NCBI GenBank assembly: GCA_947044405.1
Contig: CAMRHE010000457.1
Coordinates: forward strand, 422,001-486,000
Length of the DNA stretch: 64,000 nucleotides
Direction of reading: 5' to 3'
Origin: Leptodactylus fallax
Taxonomy: Eukaryota > Chordata > Amphibia > Anura > Leptodactylidae
Position 1 is the first letter of the stretch. Each line of letters begins with the position of its first letter. Below the pieces are notes generated by a model. That model did not search any database. It worked only from the letters and a program-made list of their open reading frames with translations, and had not been told where the DNA came from. The translations under genes were made by a program, and so were the position numbers. Below, in pieces: positions 47,500 through 59,206 of this stretch.

Positions 47500-47986
47500 C
47501 TAAAATAAAAGTTTAGGCAGGCGTGGGAAAAATGCTGCAAAGTAAGAATGCTTTCAGTTTTTTTTTTTTCAAATAACAAAATTAAATGAATGAAGAAAAG
47601 AGAAATGTAAATTCCATCAATATTCGGTGTGACCTTTGCCCTTTGGAGGAGGAGTCCTGGAAGTGATGATCCAGCAACCACAGATATAGCCCTGATCTCA
47701 ACATCATCCAGTCTGTCTGGGATGACATGAAGAGGCAGAAGGATTGGAGCAAGCAACATCCACAGAAGATCTGTGCTTAGTTCTCCAAGATGGCGGGAAC
47801 AACCTCCCTGCACAGTTCTGCCAAATACTGTCTGCAAGTATCGGGAAGAACTGATGGAAGTCAAAGGGCAAAGGTCACAACAAATATTGATGGGATTTAC
47901 ATTTCTCATTTCTTCATGTATTTTATTTTGTTAATTGACAAAAATAAAATGTAACCCTTCTACTTCTAAAAGAAATTTTTGCACTG
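47500..47986 (+). mobile_element. Internally deleted Tc1-derived element
   Basis: The right end TTTTTGCACTG is followed by TA; the left end (AGTTTAGGCAGGCGTGGG) is worn. Inverted inner segments AAATGAATGAAGAAAAGAG and CAATATTC/TGGTGTGACC repeat at both sides. On the + strand the residue run DLNIIQSVWDDMKRQKDWSK is a remnant of the Tc1 transposase C-terminal half. It belongs to the same family as 44860-45317. Confidence 0.7.
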
Positions 47987-48000
47987 TACTGTATATACAG

Positions 48001-48031
<31 letters not shown>

Positions 48032-48089
48032 TTTCAATGACCATAGTCTCCAATGATATATCTTATTGTTCTGGGTCTTCTTTCTCAGC

Positions 48090-51000
48090 ATGGTCCTGGG
48101 CATCATAATCTACATCTCCATAACTCACTTCCATGCTTGCTTCGGTCAATCTTCTGCTTGTAGTTTTCAAAGCTATCCCATGAAAGGGTTTTTCCAAGAT
48201 GGAGACATCATATTAGGTGGATTTTTCCCTATACACACATCATGGAAAGAGCAAAAATATTCCTTCACCGAACAGATCCAGCCCCTCATCTGCGACTCGT
48301 GAGTGTCCATCTATAGCGCAACTATTCTATGTTGTGTTTATTGTTGTGTATGTACCTAAATGCTCTCCTATGGAAATTACAAAAATATGTCACATTGTCT
48401 CTTGTATGTATTTACAATGGTTCCATTTTGATTGTACATTTAACATATCATTATTATAAACAATTATAATTTACAAAAGTCACAAAAAAATTGTAAATTT
48501 GTGTGAATTCGATTTTGAAAACTCTTGCTCCTATCATACCTTCATTTCAGAATGTCTAATGTATATACTTTTTTGAGTCCTGGTTTTGGTCTATGATTTG
48601 TTGGTCTTTTGCCCATAAATTCCTTATTGACCAGGCCTGAGAAGGCCTTGATGACCAAACAGTTTTTGCAAACATGTTGATTTCTTGGCCCCAAATTTTT
48701 CATCTATTGGGCTGCTCAAAAATGTTTTCATTGTTTATTTTAATTGTTTAATCATTGACATCTTTACTGATGTATTTTTCTCTTTTTTTTTTGTTTTATT
48801 TGGATCAAACATTACAAAAAGTAAAAAAAAAAATCAATTTATAGCATGCTTTTTTTTTTTAAATTTGCAAATTATCAACAAAATAATGGTAAAATGGATT
48901 CCCTGTTGGATTTTGGATATTTTGATGTATAACATTTTCAGTCTCAGGCAAAATGAGCCTATACATTTTTTTTATTTTGAATTTATTTCATTTTATTTTG
49001 TGTATGTGATTTGCTTTGCTACATATTATGACCCCGTAGAGCTATAAAAGACCTTGGGGATGTCAAAGATTGGTTACAGCCATGAGACATCCATTCACTG
49101 TATGTCACAAAAGAGACCTCCACTTCCACGCTCACCCATCACACTGGGCTTTTACACTCATACATGCACACAAAGCTGGTGGGAGCTAGAGAAAAAATTC
49201 CATCTGCACCGGAATCAGTGCACTGGAACCTATTGAATGATGTAAAGAGTTGGAGATGGTGGAGGTGGTGGAGTCTTCTTTACTATGTTGAGCGGCTTGA
49301 TCATTCTACATCGTTCTGGAAATCAGTGGTGGTCCAAGATCACAGACAATATGTCTTCGCATATACATATGGTATGGCCTGTTAGATGAACACTTTGACT
49401 GGAAGAACCACCGGAATATGTGCTGTCATATCTCCAAAAATATTTGTCCATGTGATGTATTTTTGACAATCTGATTTTTCTCCATTCTTCCTTTCTTTGC
49501 TCAGGTATAGCATAATTTCCTACAGTTGGATGCATGCCATGATATATGCCATAAAAGAGATAAATGCCATTGAGTCTTTACTTCCCAATAAATCTCTGGG
49601 TTTCCACATCTTAGACTCATGTGGACACTGTTCAGAAGCTCTCTGGGGAACCTTTTGGTCTCTGTCTGGAGGGGAACATCCGATTCTAAACTATCAGTGT
49701 GGTAACAAGATTCCTCCAGTTATCATTGGAGATTCCTTCTCATTACCTACTTTAGCAATGGCTACTGTGTTAGGAACCTACAAGTACCCTCAGGTAAGCA
49801 TGGTCCTATTCCCCAATTTGTGATCTGTTGTAAAAATTGTACATCAATTTTATACAATTTTCCTCGAGAGTATGAGGAAAATCTACCATGTTTTCCATTT
49901 CTACCATGCTTTCCCTACATCAGACATGTTAAATGCTGGTATATGCTTTTCTTGTTCTTTAGACCCTCCTTACTTTCTTTTTGTTTTTCTCCTATAGGTT
50001 AGCTATACAGCATCCATACCCTCTCTGAATAACCGCCTTCTCTATCCATCATTCTTCCGCACCATTCCTAGTGACAACAGACAAGCCAAGGCCTTGGCTG
50101 TACTTGTTGCCTACATGGGGTGGAATTGGGTTGGCTTGCTGTCTCTAAATGAAGACTATGGAATTGTAGGTTCTCAAGTTCTCAAAGACGAGCTCCAAAA
50201 ACTGGGAGTGTGCCTTGCATATCATGAAACTTTTGGCCAAGCGACCTCTCTAAACAAACTGAACTACATTGCAAATTTGGTCATTCAGTCATCAGCTAAG
50301 GTTGTTATAATATTTTCCAGAGATCCTTTCATCCATCCCTTAATGGCCCTTCTTTTAGAGAAAGATGACGCCAAGCGAATCTGGCTTGGTACCGATGGAT
50401 GGTCAAGTTCCCCCCTTCTGGCCACCAAAAAGTTTAGTAAAATAATGATGGGGACTCTTGCACTATGTTTGCACAAGATGGATATTCCAGGATTCAAGGA
50501 ATATGAACTTGCTCTTCAACCATCTACCTCGCTTCCTCAGGACATCTTCATTGAAAATTTCTGGGAGCTAGTCAATAATTGTCATTGGCCAAACCAAAAC
50601 AATACCGCAAAAAATGATACCGTGCAGTGTACAGGGGAGGAGAAATTGACCAGATTTAGGAGCACTGACTATGAGTATGATGAATTTGACTTTAGGGTAC
50701 AGTATTTGGTGTATAATGCATTATTTGCTGTGGCCTATGCACTACATGGACTAATCTGCTCTCCTAGTGAAGATCGACATGGAAAATGCCAAATCCAAAA
50801 AACCATAGCATCTTGGCAGGTATATAATAACATTTTTTTCTCTACAAAATTGAGAAACATACCATTTGAAGTTAGGAGCAATATTGAACAGGATTTCCTT
50901 GGACCCACTGCCCCCCCTCCTATACAGACCTTGTGTAGGTCAACTTTTCCGACCCTATATAAGGGCTGGTTGGTTATGATAACCAAACTAGGGATCTCAC

Positions 51001-53962
51001 CTTCGGCTCACGCACACAACATTAAAAACGGATGAAACGGTCAGTTTTTATCATCAGCATGTCACATATTTTTCATTAGTTTTCTGACTGTGTGTCAATT
51101 TTTAACATCCATTTTTCATTAGTTTGTCATCTGTTTTAAACTGTCACTTACAAAAATGGGTGAACTTGGTCTTACATCCATTTTTAACATGAGTGAAACT
51201 GATACATTACCCCCCCCCCCAAAAAAAACAAAAAAACAGACATTAAAAACTGACCCTGGCTGGAAAAACGGACAAAAACAGGGCAAGTGACATCCGCAAC
51301 TCTACAGGTCCTCTCCGGGCTTTGGGGTGACATTACGCACCCTGGGTCACTGTTGATACCTGTGATTGGGCCTCAGTGGTCACATGGGGCGTTCTGCCCA
51401 AAACTAATCTTTGGTAAAGATAGGCGAACTCCAGAAGATTTGTTTCGTCCTGTGTTCAAGCGAAGTAAACCCCCGGATCAGTTCAAACTTGTTCGGATAG
51501 GGAAACTAATATGCTTTGGAATCTCTTCAGACTCCAGAGTATAATGGCTGAAGGCCCACAAAAGGAGACAAAAATAAAAAAAAAAACATTAATCCACACC
51601 TCCTGGATTAGAGGGGAAACCCCCTTATGATGTCGATATCCCCTAATAGAGTAATACCTAATACCTTAAGGTGTCCGTCAATCCGTGTCTTCTTCCTCCG
51701 AGCGGATGATGTCACAGAAGAGTGCCAGAGCCGGTGTCTGGTGCTCTTCTGTGAAGTCTTGTCGCTCGGCTTGTCCATGTCACTGTTGAAGCCCAATCTT
51801 GAGCACGCCAAGCGCCATGATGTCACAAAAGAGCAACAGACAGCGTGGTTCGACACCCAGTCCTAGGCTTACGTGTACAATGCTGAGCTGAGCTGTAATA
51901 GCATCCCCAGACCACTGTGACCTGGTGTTAGATCCCCATCGCTGGGACTGGATGTCAGAGCTCCACCAACCTCAATGAGCTATCCTAAATTTTAGTCTTT
52001 GATAATCCCTTCATGTAGTGGATGCTTTGCCTTACTAGCCTACTATGACAACTTTATATCATGTGTACATCCAGAAAAGTGGAGTTCACAGGTGAACCAA
52101 TTAATTCATAACTATGACTTTATTGTTCACTAGGAGTTTTTGTTTTCTTCCCCATTTACATTGTAGATTGTCCGCTCTATAAAAGAAGTCCATTTCAAGA
52201 ATCCAATGGGAGAAGAAATGTACTTTGATTCTAGTGGAAACCCACCAACGGACTATGATGTGTTGAACTGGCACAGGAACCTAGATGAGTCCATTACCTT
52301 GGTGAATGTTGGGCGTTACAACTTACGTGAGTCTCAAGAGAATGAGTTGTCCATAAATATCACTTCAATTAGGTGGATCACTGGAAAACAAGAGGTATAG
52401 CATCTAATGTATATAGACCTAGATGGCTAGATGGCTAGAATACTTAGGTAAAAAAAAAAAAAAATTTTTTACCTTTAGATCCCCTACTCTGTATGCTCTA
52501 ATAGCTGTCCTCCTGGATTTCGAAAGGCAGCTCAAAATGGACAACCGATGTGCTGCTTTGACTGTATTCCATGTTCAGAAGGGGAAATATCTGATCATAT
52601 AGGTAGGTTTCACCCAACAAGAGAAGACCTCCATCTGTAAGGCTATAGTCACACAACAGTTTTATTTCTCGACTATAGAAACAGACAAAATGGCTCATTT
52701 TTAATGGTCATTTTGCACCCACACAATGTCCGTTTGTCCACTTTTGATGATCCAGTGGCCAGACATTCACCAAACTGAGTGCAGAGACAACTGCACTATT
52801 TAAAACAATGTTAAAGGGGTTGAGTGCGGAAGACCATAGGTTTAGCTCCTGAGTGTGCCATGTAGAATTACATCCTTGTACATGCATGGATGCCTTGAGT
52901 CCATGACATTGGGAGCTACTGCTTGTCAACATCTCTCTGCTCTGGCTCTAGAGGGGAAACCCCCTTATGATGTTGATATTCCCTAATAGAGTAATACCTA
53001 ATTAAAAAAAAATATATATATATTTATCTGATCTAATTTGTTTTCCAGATTCTAGCAACTGTGTTGCATGCCCAGCTGAAATGTGGCCAAACAAAAATAA
53101 CACTATATGCATCCCAAAAGTTGTTGAGTTTTTGTCTTACGGAGAACCTCTTGGAAATACTTTGATGTCTATGAGCATCATCTGCTCGCTCATCACTATC
53201 AGCATATTGTGTGTGTTTATCAAATACAAAGACACGGCTATAGTCAAAGCCAACAATCGAAACATCACCTACCTCCTCCTCACATGTTTGTCTTTGAGCT
53301 TCTTGTGCCCGATACTTTTCATTGGAGAACCTCAAAAACTCACTTGTCGATTTCGCCAAGGAGCCTTTGGAGTCATCTTTGTCCTCAGTGTTTCATGTGT
53401 CTTGGCCAAGACGGTCATGGTGGTCATCGCTTTTAGAGCTACCAAACCAGGAAGCAACATGAGGACATGGATGGGACCTAAAGTCCCAGCTTCAACCATT
53501 TCTATTTGTACTTCCCTCCAGTTTTTTATTTGTGTCTACTGGATGCTTCGATGCCCATCATTCCCTGAAAGAAACATGAAGATTAAAACTGAAGTCATTA
53601 TCTTCCAGTGTAATGAATGCTCAGATACCCTTTTGTGGTGCATGCTGGGATACATGGCATTCTTGGCTTGTGTCAGCTTTTTCATTGCATTTCTGGCCCG
53701 AAAATTACCAGACAGCTTTAATGAGGCCAAGTGGATCACGTTCTCCATGTTGATCTTCTTGAGTGTCTGGATTTCTTTTGTTCCAGCCTATCTCAGCACT
53801 CAAGGCAAGTTCATGGTGGCTGTTGAAGTTTTTGGGATTTTATCCTCCAGCGCTGGGATTGTAGGTTGTATATTTATCCCCAAATGCTATATTATATTAT
53901 TAAGACCAGACCTGAACAACCGACAGAACCTGCTGGGTAAAGGCCCCACCAAGAAGACATAG
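48090..53962 (+). CDS. V2R-B: intact vomeronasal type-2 receptor, 861 aa
   Basis: Six coding exons: 48090-48298, 49505-49793, 49998-50819, 52167-52394, 52479-52602 and 53049-53962. All have GT-AG borders and the phases close into one frame of 862 codons including stop. It is a class C G-protein-coupled receptor. Residues 1-~20 are a signal peptide and ~30-510 the Venus-flytrap ligand-binding domain ([38 protein letters not shown]). Residues ~517-580 are the cysteine-rich NCD3G linker ([19 protein letters not shown]). Seven helices follow from ~594, with the conserved [15 protein letters not shown] loop, [13 protein letters not shown], and the tail [16 protein letters not shown]2Rs detect peptide or amino-acid cues in vomeronasal neurons and act through Gao and TRPC2 (general knowledge). 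The start ATG follows an acceptor by one base, so an upstream leader exon is likely. Poly-A signal at 54207. A taste T1R or calcium-sensing receptor is less likely given the exon and residue patterns. Confidence 0.93.
48299..49504 (+). other. V2R-B intron after coding exon 1
   Basis: A/T-rich intron with long T runs (48780-48800, 48850-48861). No element ends recognised. Small frames near 49.05-49.4 kb have no homology I can recognise. Confidence 0.4.
50820..52166 (+). other. V2R-B intron after coding exon 3
   Basis: Contains ATCCGTTTT/GGATGAAACGG-type MITE fragments (51000-51290), a piece of the foldback module at 51515-51600 (GACTCCAGAGTATAATGGC), and a segment 51611-51662 repeated at 52950-53002. 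It also holds an inverted pair near 51710-51765 (CACAGAAGAGTGCCAGAGCC / TGGTGCTCTTCTGTG). Confidence 0.45.
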
Positions 53963-54206
53963 AGTTGATGTTTGGTTTTACTCCATGAACCTTAATATAT
54001 TGTCTAAGCCTTCTTGATATGTCAGATAGAGATTGATGTTTTCTTGTCATGTTCTTGGATAGAATGAATCAGTGAATGGACAATTTTTGATATTTTTGAA
54101 GATACATTGGCAAAGCGCTATATAAAGTAATGTATATGAAGTCCCATTGGTTATACCAGAATATTATTACATTTACAAGCAATAATGTGCTGCATTTTAA
54201 CTTAAC

Positions 54207-54212
54207 AATAAA
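54207..54212 (+). terminator. Poly-A signal of V2R-B
   Basis: AATAAA 245 bases after the stop codon, in sequence that is conserved in the duplicated copy (AATAAA at 58760-58765). Confidence 0.6.
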
Positions 54213-54446
54213 GATAAGTACTTTTGACCACCAGAGGGAGTCGCTTATCTCACTAATTTACTTTTGAGGGGATAGAAAAGGGTGCTCGGGAAAATAACCA
54301 TTGGACAATTCTATGAATGGCTGCAGATGATATTGCAGAAATATTTAAAGTGTTCCTACAATTCTAAAATAATTATCATAAATGAATAATATATGTATAA
54401 TAATAATATATGTATAATAAGTGAATATAAAAATATTTGTAATATA

Positions 54447-56076
54447 CAGTGCCTTGCGAAAGTATTCGGCCCCCTTGAACTTTTCAACCTTTTGCCACAT
54501 TTCAGGCTTCAAACATAAAGATATAAAATTTAAATTTTTTGGTGAAGAATCAACAACAAGTGGGACACAATTGTGAAGTGGAACGAAATTTATTGGTTAT
54601 TTTAAACTTTTGTAAAAAATAAAAAACTGAAAAGTGGGGCGTGCAATATTATTCGGTCCCTTTACTTTCAGTGCAGCAAACTCACTCCAGAAGTTCAGTG
54701 AGGATCTCTGAAAGATCCAATGTTGTCCTAAATGACTGATGATAATAAATATAATCCACCTGTGTGTAATCAAGTCTCCGTATAAATGCACCTGCTCTGT
54801 GATAGTCTCAGGGTTCTGTTTAAAGTGCAGAGAGCATCATGAAGACCAAGGAACACACCAGGCAGGTCCGTGATACTGTTGTGGAGAAGTTTAAAGCCGG
54901 ATTTGGATACAAAAAGATTTCCCAAACTTTAAACATCCCAAGGAGCACTGTGCAAGCCATCATATTGAAATGGAAGGAGTATCAGACCACTGCAAATCTA
55001 CCAAGACCCGGCCGTCCCTCTAAACTTTCATCTCAAACAAGGAGAAGACTGATCAGAGATGCAGCCAAGAGGCCCATGATCACTCTGGATGAACTGCAGA
55101 GATCTACAGCTGAGGGGGGAGAGTCTGTCCATAGGACAACAATCAGTCGTACACTGCACAAATCTGGCCTTTATGGAAGAGTGGCAAGAAGAAAGCCATT
55201 TCTCAAAGATATCCATAAAAAGCCTTGTTTAAAGTTTGCCACAAGCCACCTGGGACACACCAAACATGTGGAAGAAGGTGCTCTGGTCAGATGAAACCAA
55301 AATCAAACTTTTTGGCCACAATGCAAAACGATATGTTTGGCGTAAAAGCAACACAGCTCATCCCCCTGAACACACCATCCCCACTGTCACACATGGTGGT
55401 GGCAGCATCATGGTTTGGGCCTGCTTTTCTTCAGCAGGGACAGGGAAGATGGTTAAAATTGATGGGAAGATGGATGGAGCCAAATACAGGACCATTCTGG
55501 AAGAAAACCTGTTGGAGTCTGCCAAAGACCTGAGACTGGGATGGAGATTTATCTTCCAACAAGACAATGATCCCAAACATAAAGCCAAATCTACAATGGA
55601 ATGGTTCACAAATAAACGTATCCAGGTGTTAGAATGGCCAAGTCAAAGTCCAGACCTGAATCCAATCGAGAATCTGTGGAAAGAGCTGAAAACTGCTGTT
55701 CACAAACGCTCTCCATCCAACCTCACTGAGCTCCAGCTGTTTTCCAAGGAAGAATGGGCAAGAATTTCAGTCTCTCCATGTGCAAAACTGATAGAGACAT
55801 ACCCCAAGCGACTGCAGCTGTAATCGCAGCAAAAGGTGGCGCTACAAAGTATTAACTTAAGGGGGCCGAATAATTTGGTACGCCCCACTTTTCAGTTTTT
55901 TATTTTTTACAAAAGTTTAAAATATCCAATAAATTTCGTTCCACTTCACGATTGTGTCCCACTTGTTGTTGATTCTTCACCAAAAAATTAAAATTTTATA
56001 TCCTTATGTTTGAAGCCTGAAATGTGGCAAAAGGTTAGAAAAGTTCAAGGGGGCCGAATACTTTCGCAAGGCACTG
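54447..56076 (+). mobile_element. Tc1/mariner element in V2R-B 3' flank
   Basis: A 1630-bp element with inverted ends CAGTGCCTTGCGAAAGTATT, flanked by TA at 54445-54446 and 56077-56078. The copy of this flank at 60.89 kb reads straight through the site (GTAATATATCTTATTAGAG) with no insertion, so the empty site is visible in the same window. I recall near-identical ends in salmonid and other fish Tc1 elements. Confidence 0.95.
54839..55822 (+). pseudogene. Broken Tc1 transposase (DD34E)
   Basis: The N-terminal half (54839-about 55255) carries helix-turn-helix motifs (FGYKKISQTLNIPRSTVQAI). The C-terminal half (from about 55240) is in another frame and holds D1 in LWSDETKIKLFG, D2 in [11 protein letters not shown] and E in SPDLNPIEN, with 34 residues between D2 and E. 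One frameshift falls near GCCACCTGGGACAC (55245-55258). A second indel near 55815 cuts off the usual C-terminal GGATKY end. All three catalytic residues survive. Confidence 0.87.
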
Positions 56077-56279
56077 TATCTTATTAGAGAAAAATGCTTC
56101 TTTTGCCATTTATTATTACTGTGTTTCTCTCTCTCTCCCTTCCTCCATCCATATTTGATGTCATTTGATGGCTTGCTAGTCCATATCCACTTTCTGGATA
56201 TGGTTTCTAATAGTGACAACATTAGAGTCAATGGAAGGGGGGCAGACTCATAAATGGAGAAAGTAGCATTTTTCTTTAT

Positions 56280-56835
56280 TAAAAGATATTACAAATAGTG
56301 TTGAGCAAAACCGTCGAAGTTCGGGTTCGACGCGTTCCGCTGAACTTTGCCCAAAAGTTCAGTTTGGGTACACGAACTTGACCCGAACCCGAACTTTTTT
56401 TTTTTTGGGGACCCAAACTTTGTGACTTATATGGGACCTGTACCAATGATATAGCTGGTTCAGCACTATAGACTGCAATACACGTGTATTGCAGTCTATA
56501 GAGGAAGTCAGCCTATGCAGGAAGTCAGTCTCGGCAGGATCAACCAAGTACTGGGGGCTACTTGCAGCCTAGGGTCACTGGCCAGACCCTGGGCTACAGA
56601 AGATGCATATCGGCACCCCCCAATCTCACCACGTGGGGTGCCGAGAGGGAAATTTTGCATAGCGGAACCCCTTGGATGCTGCGGTCATGTTTGACCACGG
56701 CATCCAAGGGGTTAAAACCCCCGATTGGAATTCAGCTCTGATTGGGGGTTAAGGAGCAGGGTATTAGCTGTCAGTCACAGCTAACACCCGCTCCCGATGT
56801 CACCTGTGGCATTCAGTCCCCTGACAAACACCTAA
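56280..56835. repeat. Palindromic interspersed repeat
   Basis: GTGTTGAGCAAAACCGTCGAA, AGTTCGGGTTCG and CGAACTTGACCCGAACCCGAAC form inverted words. A T run at 56397-56406 and a duplicated AGTCTATAG/CTATAGACTG pair follow. The hairpins GGATGCTGCGGTCA/TGACCACGGCATCC (56675-56705) and GTTAGCTGTCAGT/CAGCTAAC lie further on. It interrupts the homology between the V2R-B flank and its copies. Confidence 0.5.
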
Positions 56836-56945
56836 GATGCCACCAACCCTCCCCCCTTCCCAAAACCCAGTACTTGTTTAATATGCCTCACCATCCCCTT
56901 CCCCAGCAGTTATGCTCCTACCAGGTACCTTCAAACTGGGTACAC
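56836..56945 (+). repeat. Sequence duplicated at the end of the window
   Basis: GATGCCACCAACCCTCCCCC..CCTCACCATCCCCTTCCCCAG reappears at 63893-64000 with only a few changes. See the findings for what this implies. Confidence 0.8.
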
Positions 56946-57258
56946 CTCTATACAGTCCCATATAGGGAGTACCATCACTATTCTACCATCACAAATAATA
57001 AAGGTTTTCTCAGGTCGTACATGTTGCCATGTTTCTTTCTACTTATTTCAATGATCACAAAAAAATTCCTTTCAAAAGTTTGAACACATATTAAGAAACC
57101 TCTGTATCCCTCACGTGTGCCTTCCTTCTAGTCATTTCCTCTTACTTCATATAAGTAAAAGAGGAATACACATAGAAAAAAGACACCCATAGAAGAATCT
57201 TCATGCAGATTTCTGATGGACGTTCCTACATTGTCCTGATCATCCTCCACCATCTACA

Positions 57259-57295
57259 ATGAGACTTTCCATTCTGCTCCTCTGTTTCCTCCATG
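57259..57295 (+). other. Signal-peptide-like exon with splice donor
   Basis: An ATG opens [13 protein letters not shown], a hydrophobic leader, and is followed at once by a strong donor CCATG|GTAAGTTG. It looks like a first coding exon of a secreted or receptor protein. It does not match the first exons of V2R-A or V2R-B, and the sequence ~25 bp after its donor switches to V2R helix-5 coding sequence. No promoter can be assigned. Confidence 0.4.
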
Positions 57296-57322
57296 GTAAG
57301 TTGAGCAGCCAAGAACTTTACA

Positions 57323-58515
57323 TGTACATGGTATTCTTGGCTTGTGTCAGCTTTTTCATTGCATTTCTGGCCCGAAAATTACCAGACAGCTTTAATGAGG
57401 CCAAGTGGATCATGTTCTCCATGTTGATCTTCTTGAGTGTCTGGATTTCTTTTGTTCCAGCACTCAAGGCAAGTTCATGGTGGCTGTTGAAGTTTTTGGG
57501 ATTTTATCCTCCAGTGCTGGGATTGTAGGTTGTATACAGTGGCGTAACTAGGAATGGCTGGGCCCCAAGGCGAACATTAGACATGGGGCCCTCCCGTCAA
57601 CCGCTCCCCCCCGCACAAACCGCATTCCTCTCATTCCTGCACACACTATTATGCGCCATAGTGGCCCCTGCACACAGTATTATGCCCCATAGTGGCCCCT
57701 ACACACAGTATTATGCTCCATAGAGACCCCTGCACACAGTATTATGCCCCATAGTGGCCCCTGCACACAGTATTATGCCCCATAGCGGCCCCTGCACACA
57801 GTATTATGCCCCATTGTGGACCACCCATGAACAATTATTATACTCTGGGGTCTTTACAGACCCCAGAGTGATCGGAGACCCAGGGGAGGCTACAAATATA
57901 AAAAACTGTGTTACTTACCTGTCCCTGACTCTGGCGCACTCCCCGTTTCTTCAATGTTGGAACAGACATCACGGCCGGCGTCGCGACGCATAATGACATT
58001 GGCTGATATCTGGGACATCACCAAGGAGACCTGTAGCCTGCCGGAGCCCAGGAGAGGTAAGTAACAGTGTTTTTATGTTCCCTCACCTCCCCTGGACCTC
58101 CGATCATTAGACACTAGAGTCTAAAAAGACCCCAGAGGATAATGATAGCAGTGTTTGCGGGGTTCGCCGGCCCGCGGCCTTACTTACTGATCCCCGCTCC
58201 TGCTCACAGCCACCTCTGCTTCCGCAGAATGGAAAGCACAGGTGGCCGTGAGCAGCATGAGCAGGGATCGGTAAGTAAATAGGGCCCGTTACCTGCTGGG
58301 GTTACACCAGCAGGTAACGGCCTATTAAAAAAAAAAACATCAGGGGCCCGCTAGGCCCCCTAATGTCCTGGGCCCTGTGGTAGCCACTCCTGCTGCTAGC
58401 CTGGTATTTACACCCCTGGTTGTATATTTATCCCAAAATGCTATATTATATTATTAAGACCAGACCTGAACAACCAACAGAACTGCTGGGGAAAGGCACC
58501 ACCAAGAAGACATAG
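57323..58515 (+). pseudogene. V2R fragment (helices 5-7) split by a hAT element
   Basis: 57323-57536 plus 58419-58515 match V2R-B 53651-53962 almost base for base ([20 protein letters not shown]). A 10-bp deletion removes CCTATCTCAG after TTTGTTCCAG, shifting the frame. A hAT-type element splits the rest at GTTGTATA, and further small changes follow near the stop. Exons 1-5 and helices 1-4 are absent, so this is a dead duplicate. Its 3' flank continues to match V2R-B to about 59195. Confidence 0.92.
57537..58418 (+). mobile_element. Complete non-autonomous hAT element, family 1 (882 bp)
   Basis: Target duplication GTTGTATA at 57529-57536 and 58419-58426. The uninterrupted site GTAGGTTGTATATTTATCC is present in V2R-B near 53870. 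Ends: CAGTGGCGTAACTAGG on the left and, read inward, CAGGGGTGTAAATACC on the right. Contents: a short 31-bp array (57645-57815), a foldback module (57838-58135) and the GTTACCTGCTGG/CCAGCAGGTAAC hairpin (58280-58325). No ORF of note. Confidence 0.95.
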
Positions 58516-59206
58516 AGTTTAAATTTGGTTTTCTTCCATGAACCTTCATATATTCTCTAAGTCTTCTTGATATGTCAGATAGAGATTGATGTGTTCTTGT
58601 CATGTTCTTGGATAGAATGAATCAGTGAATGGAAAATTTTTGATATTTTTGGCGATACATTGGCAAAGATCTATATAAAGTAATGTATATGAAGTCCCAT
58701 TGGTTATACCAGAATACTACTACATTTACAAGCAATAATGTGCTGCATTTTAACATAACAATAAAGATATGTACTTTTGACCACCAGAGGGAGTCGCTTA
58801 TCTCACTAATTTACTTTTGAGGGGATAGAAAAGGGAGCTCGAGAAAATAACCATTGGAGAATTCTATGAATGGCTGCAGATGATATTGCAGAAATATTTA
58901 AAGTGTTCCTACAATTATAAAATAATTGTCATAAATGGATAATACAAGTGAATATAAGAATATTTGTAATATATTTTATTAGAGAAAAATGTTTTTTTTG
59001 CCATTTATTATTACTGTGTTTTCTCTCTCTCTCCCTTCCTACATCCATATTTGATGTCATTTGATGGCTTGCTAGTCCATATCCACTCTATGGATATGGT
59101 TTCTAATAGTGACAACATTAGGCTGAGTCAATGGAAGGGGGGGCAGACTCATAAATGGAGAAAGTAGCATTTTTCTTTATTAAAACATATTACAAAGTTT
59201 CTTATA
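58516..59206 (+). repeat. Second copy of the V2R-B 3' flank
   Basis: Matches 53963-54446 plus 56077-56275 at high identity, with the Tc1 insertion absent. It includes the conserved poly-A signal at 58760-58765. Confidence 0.9.
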
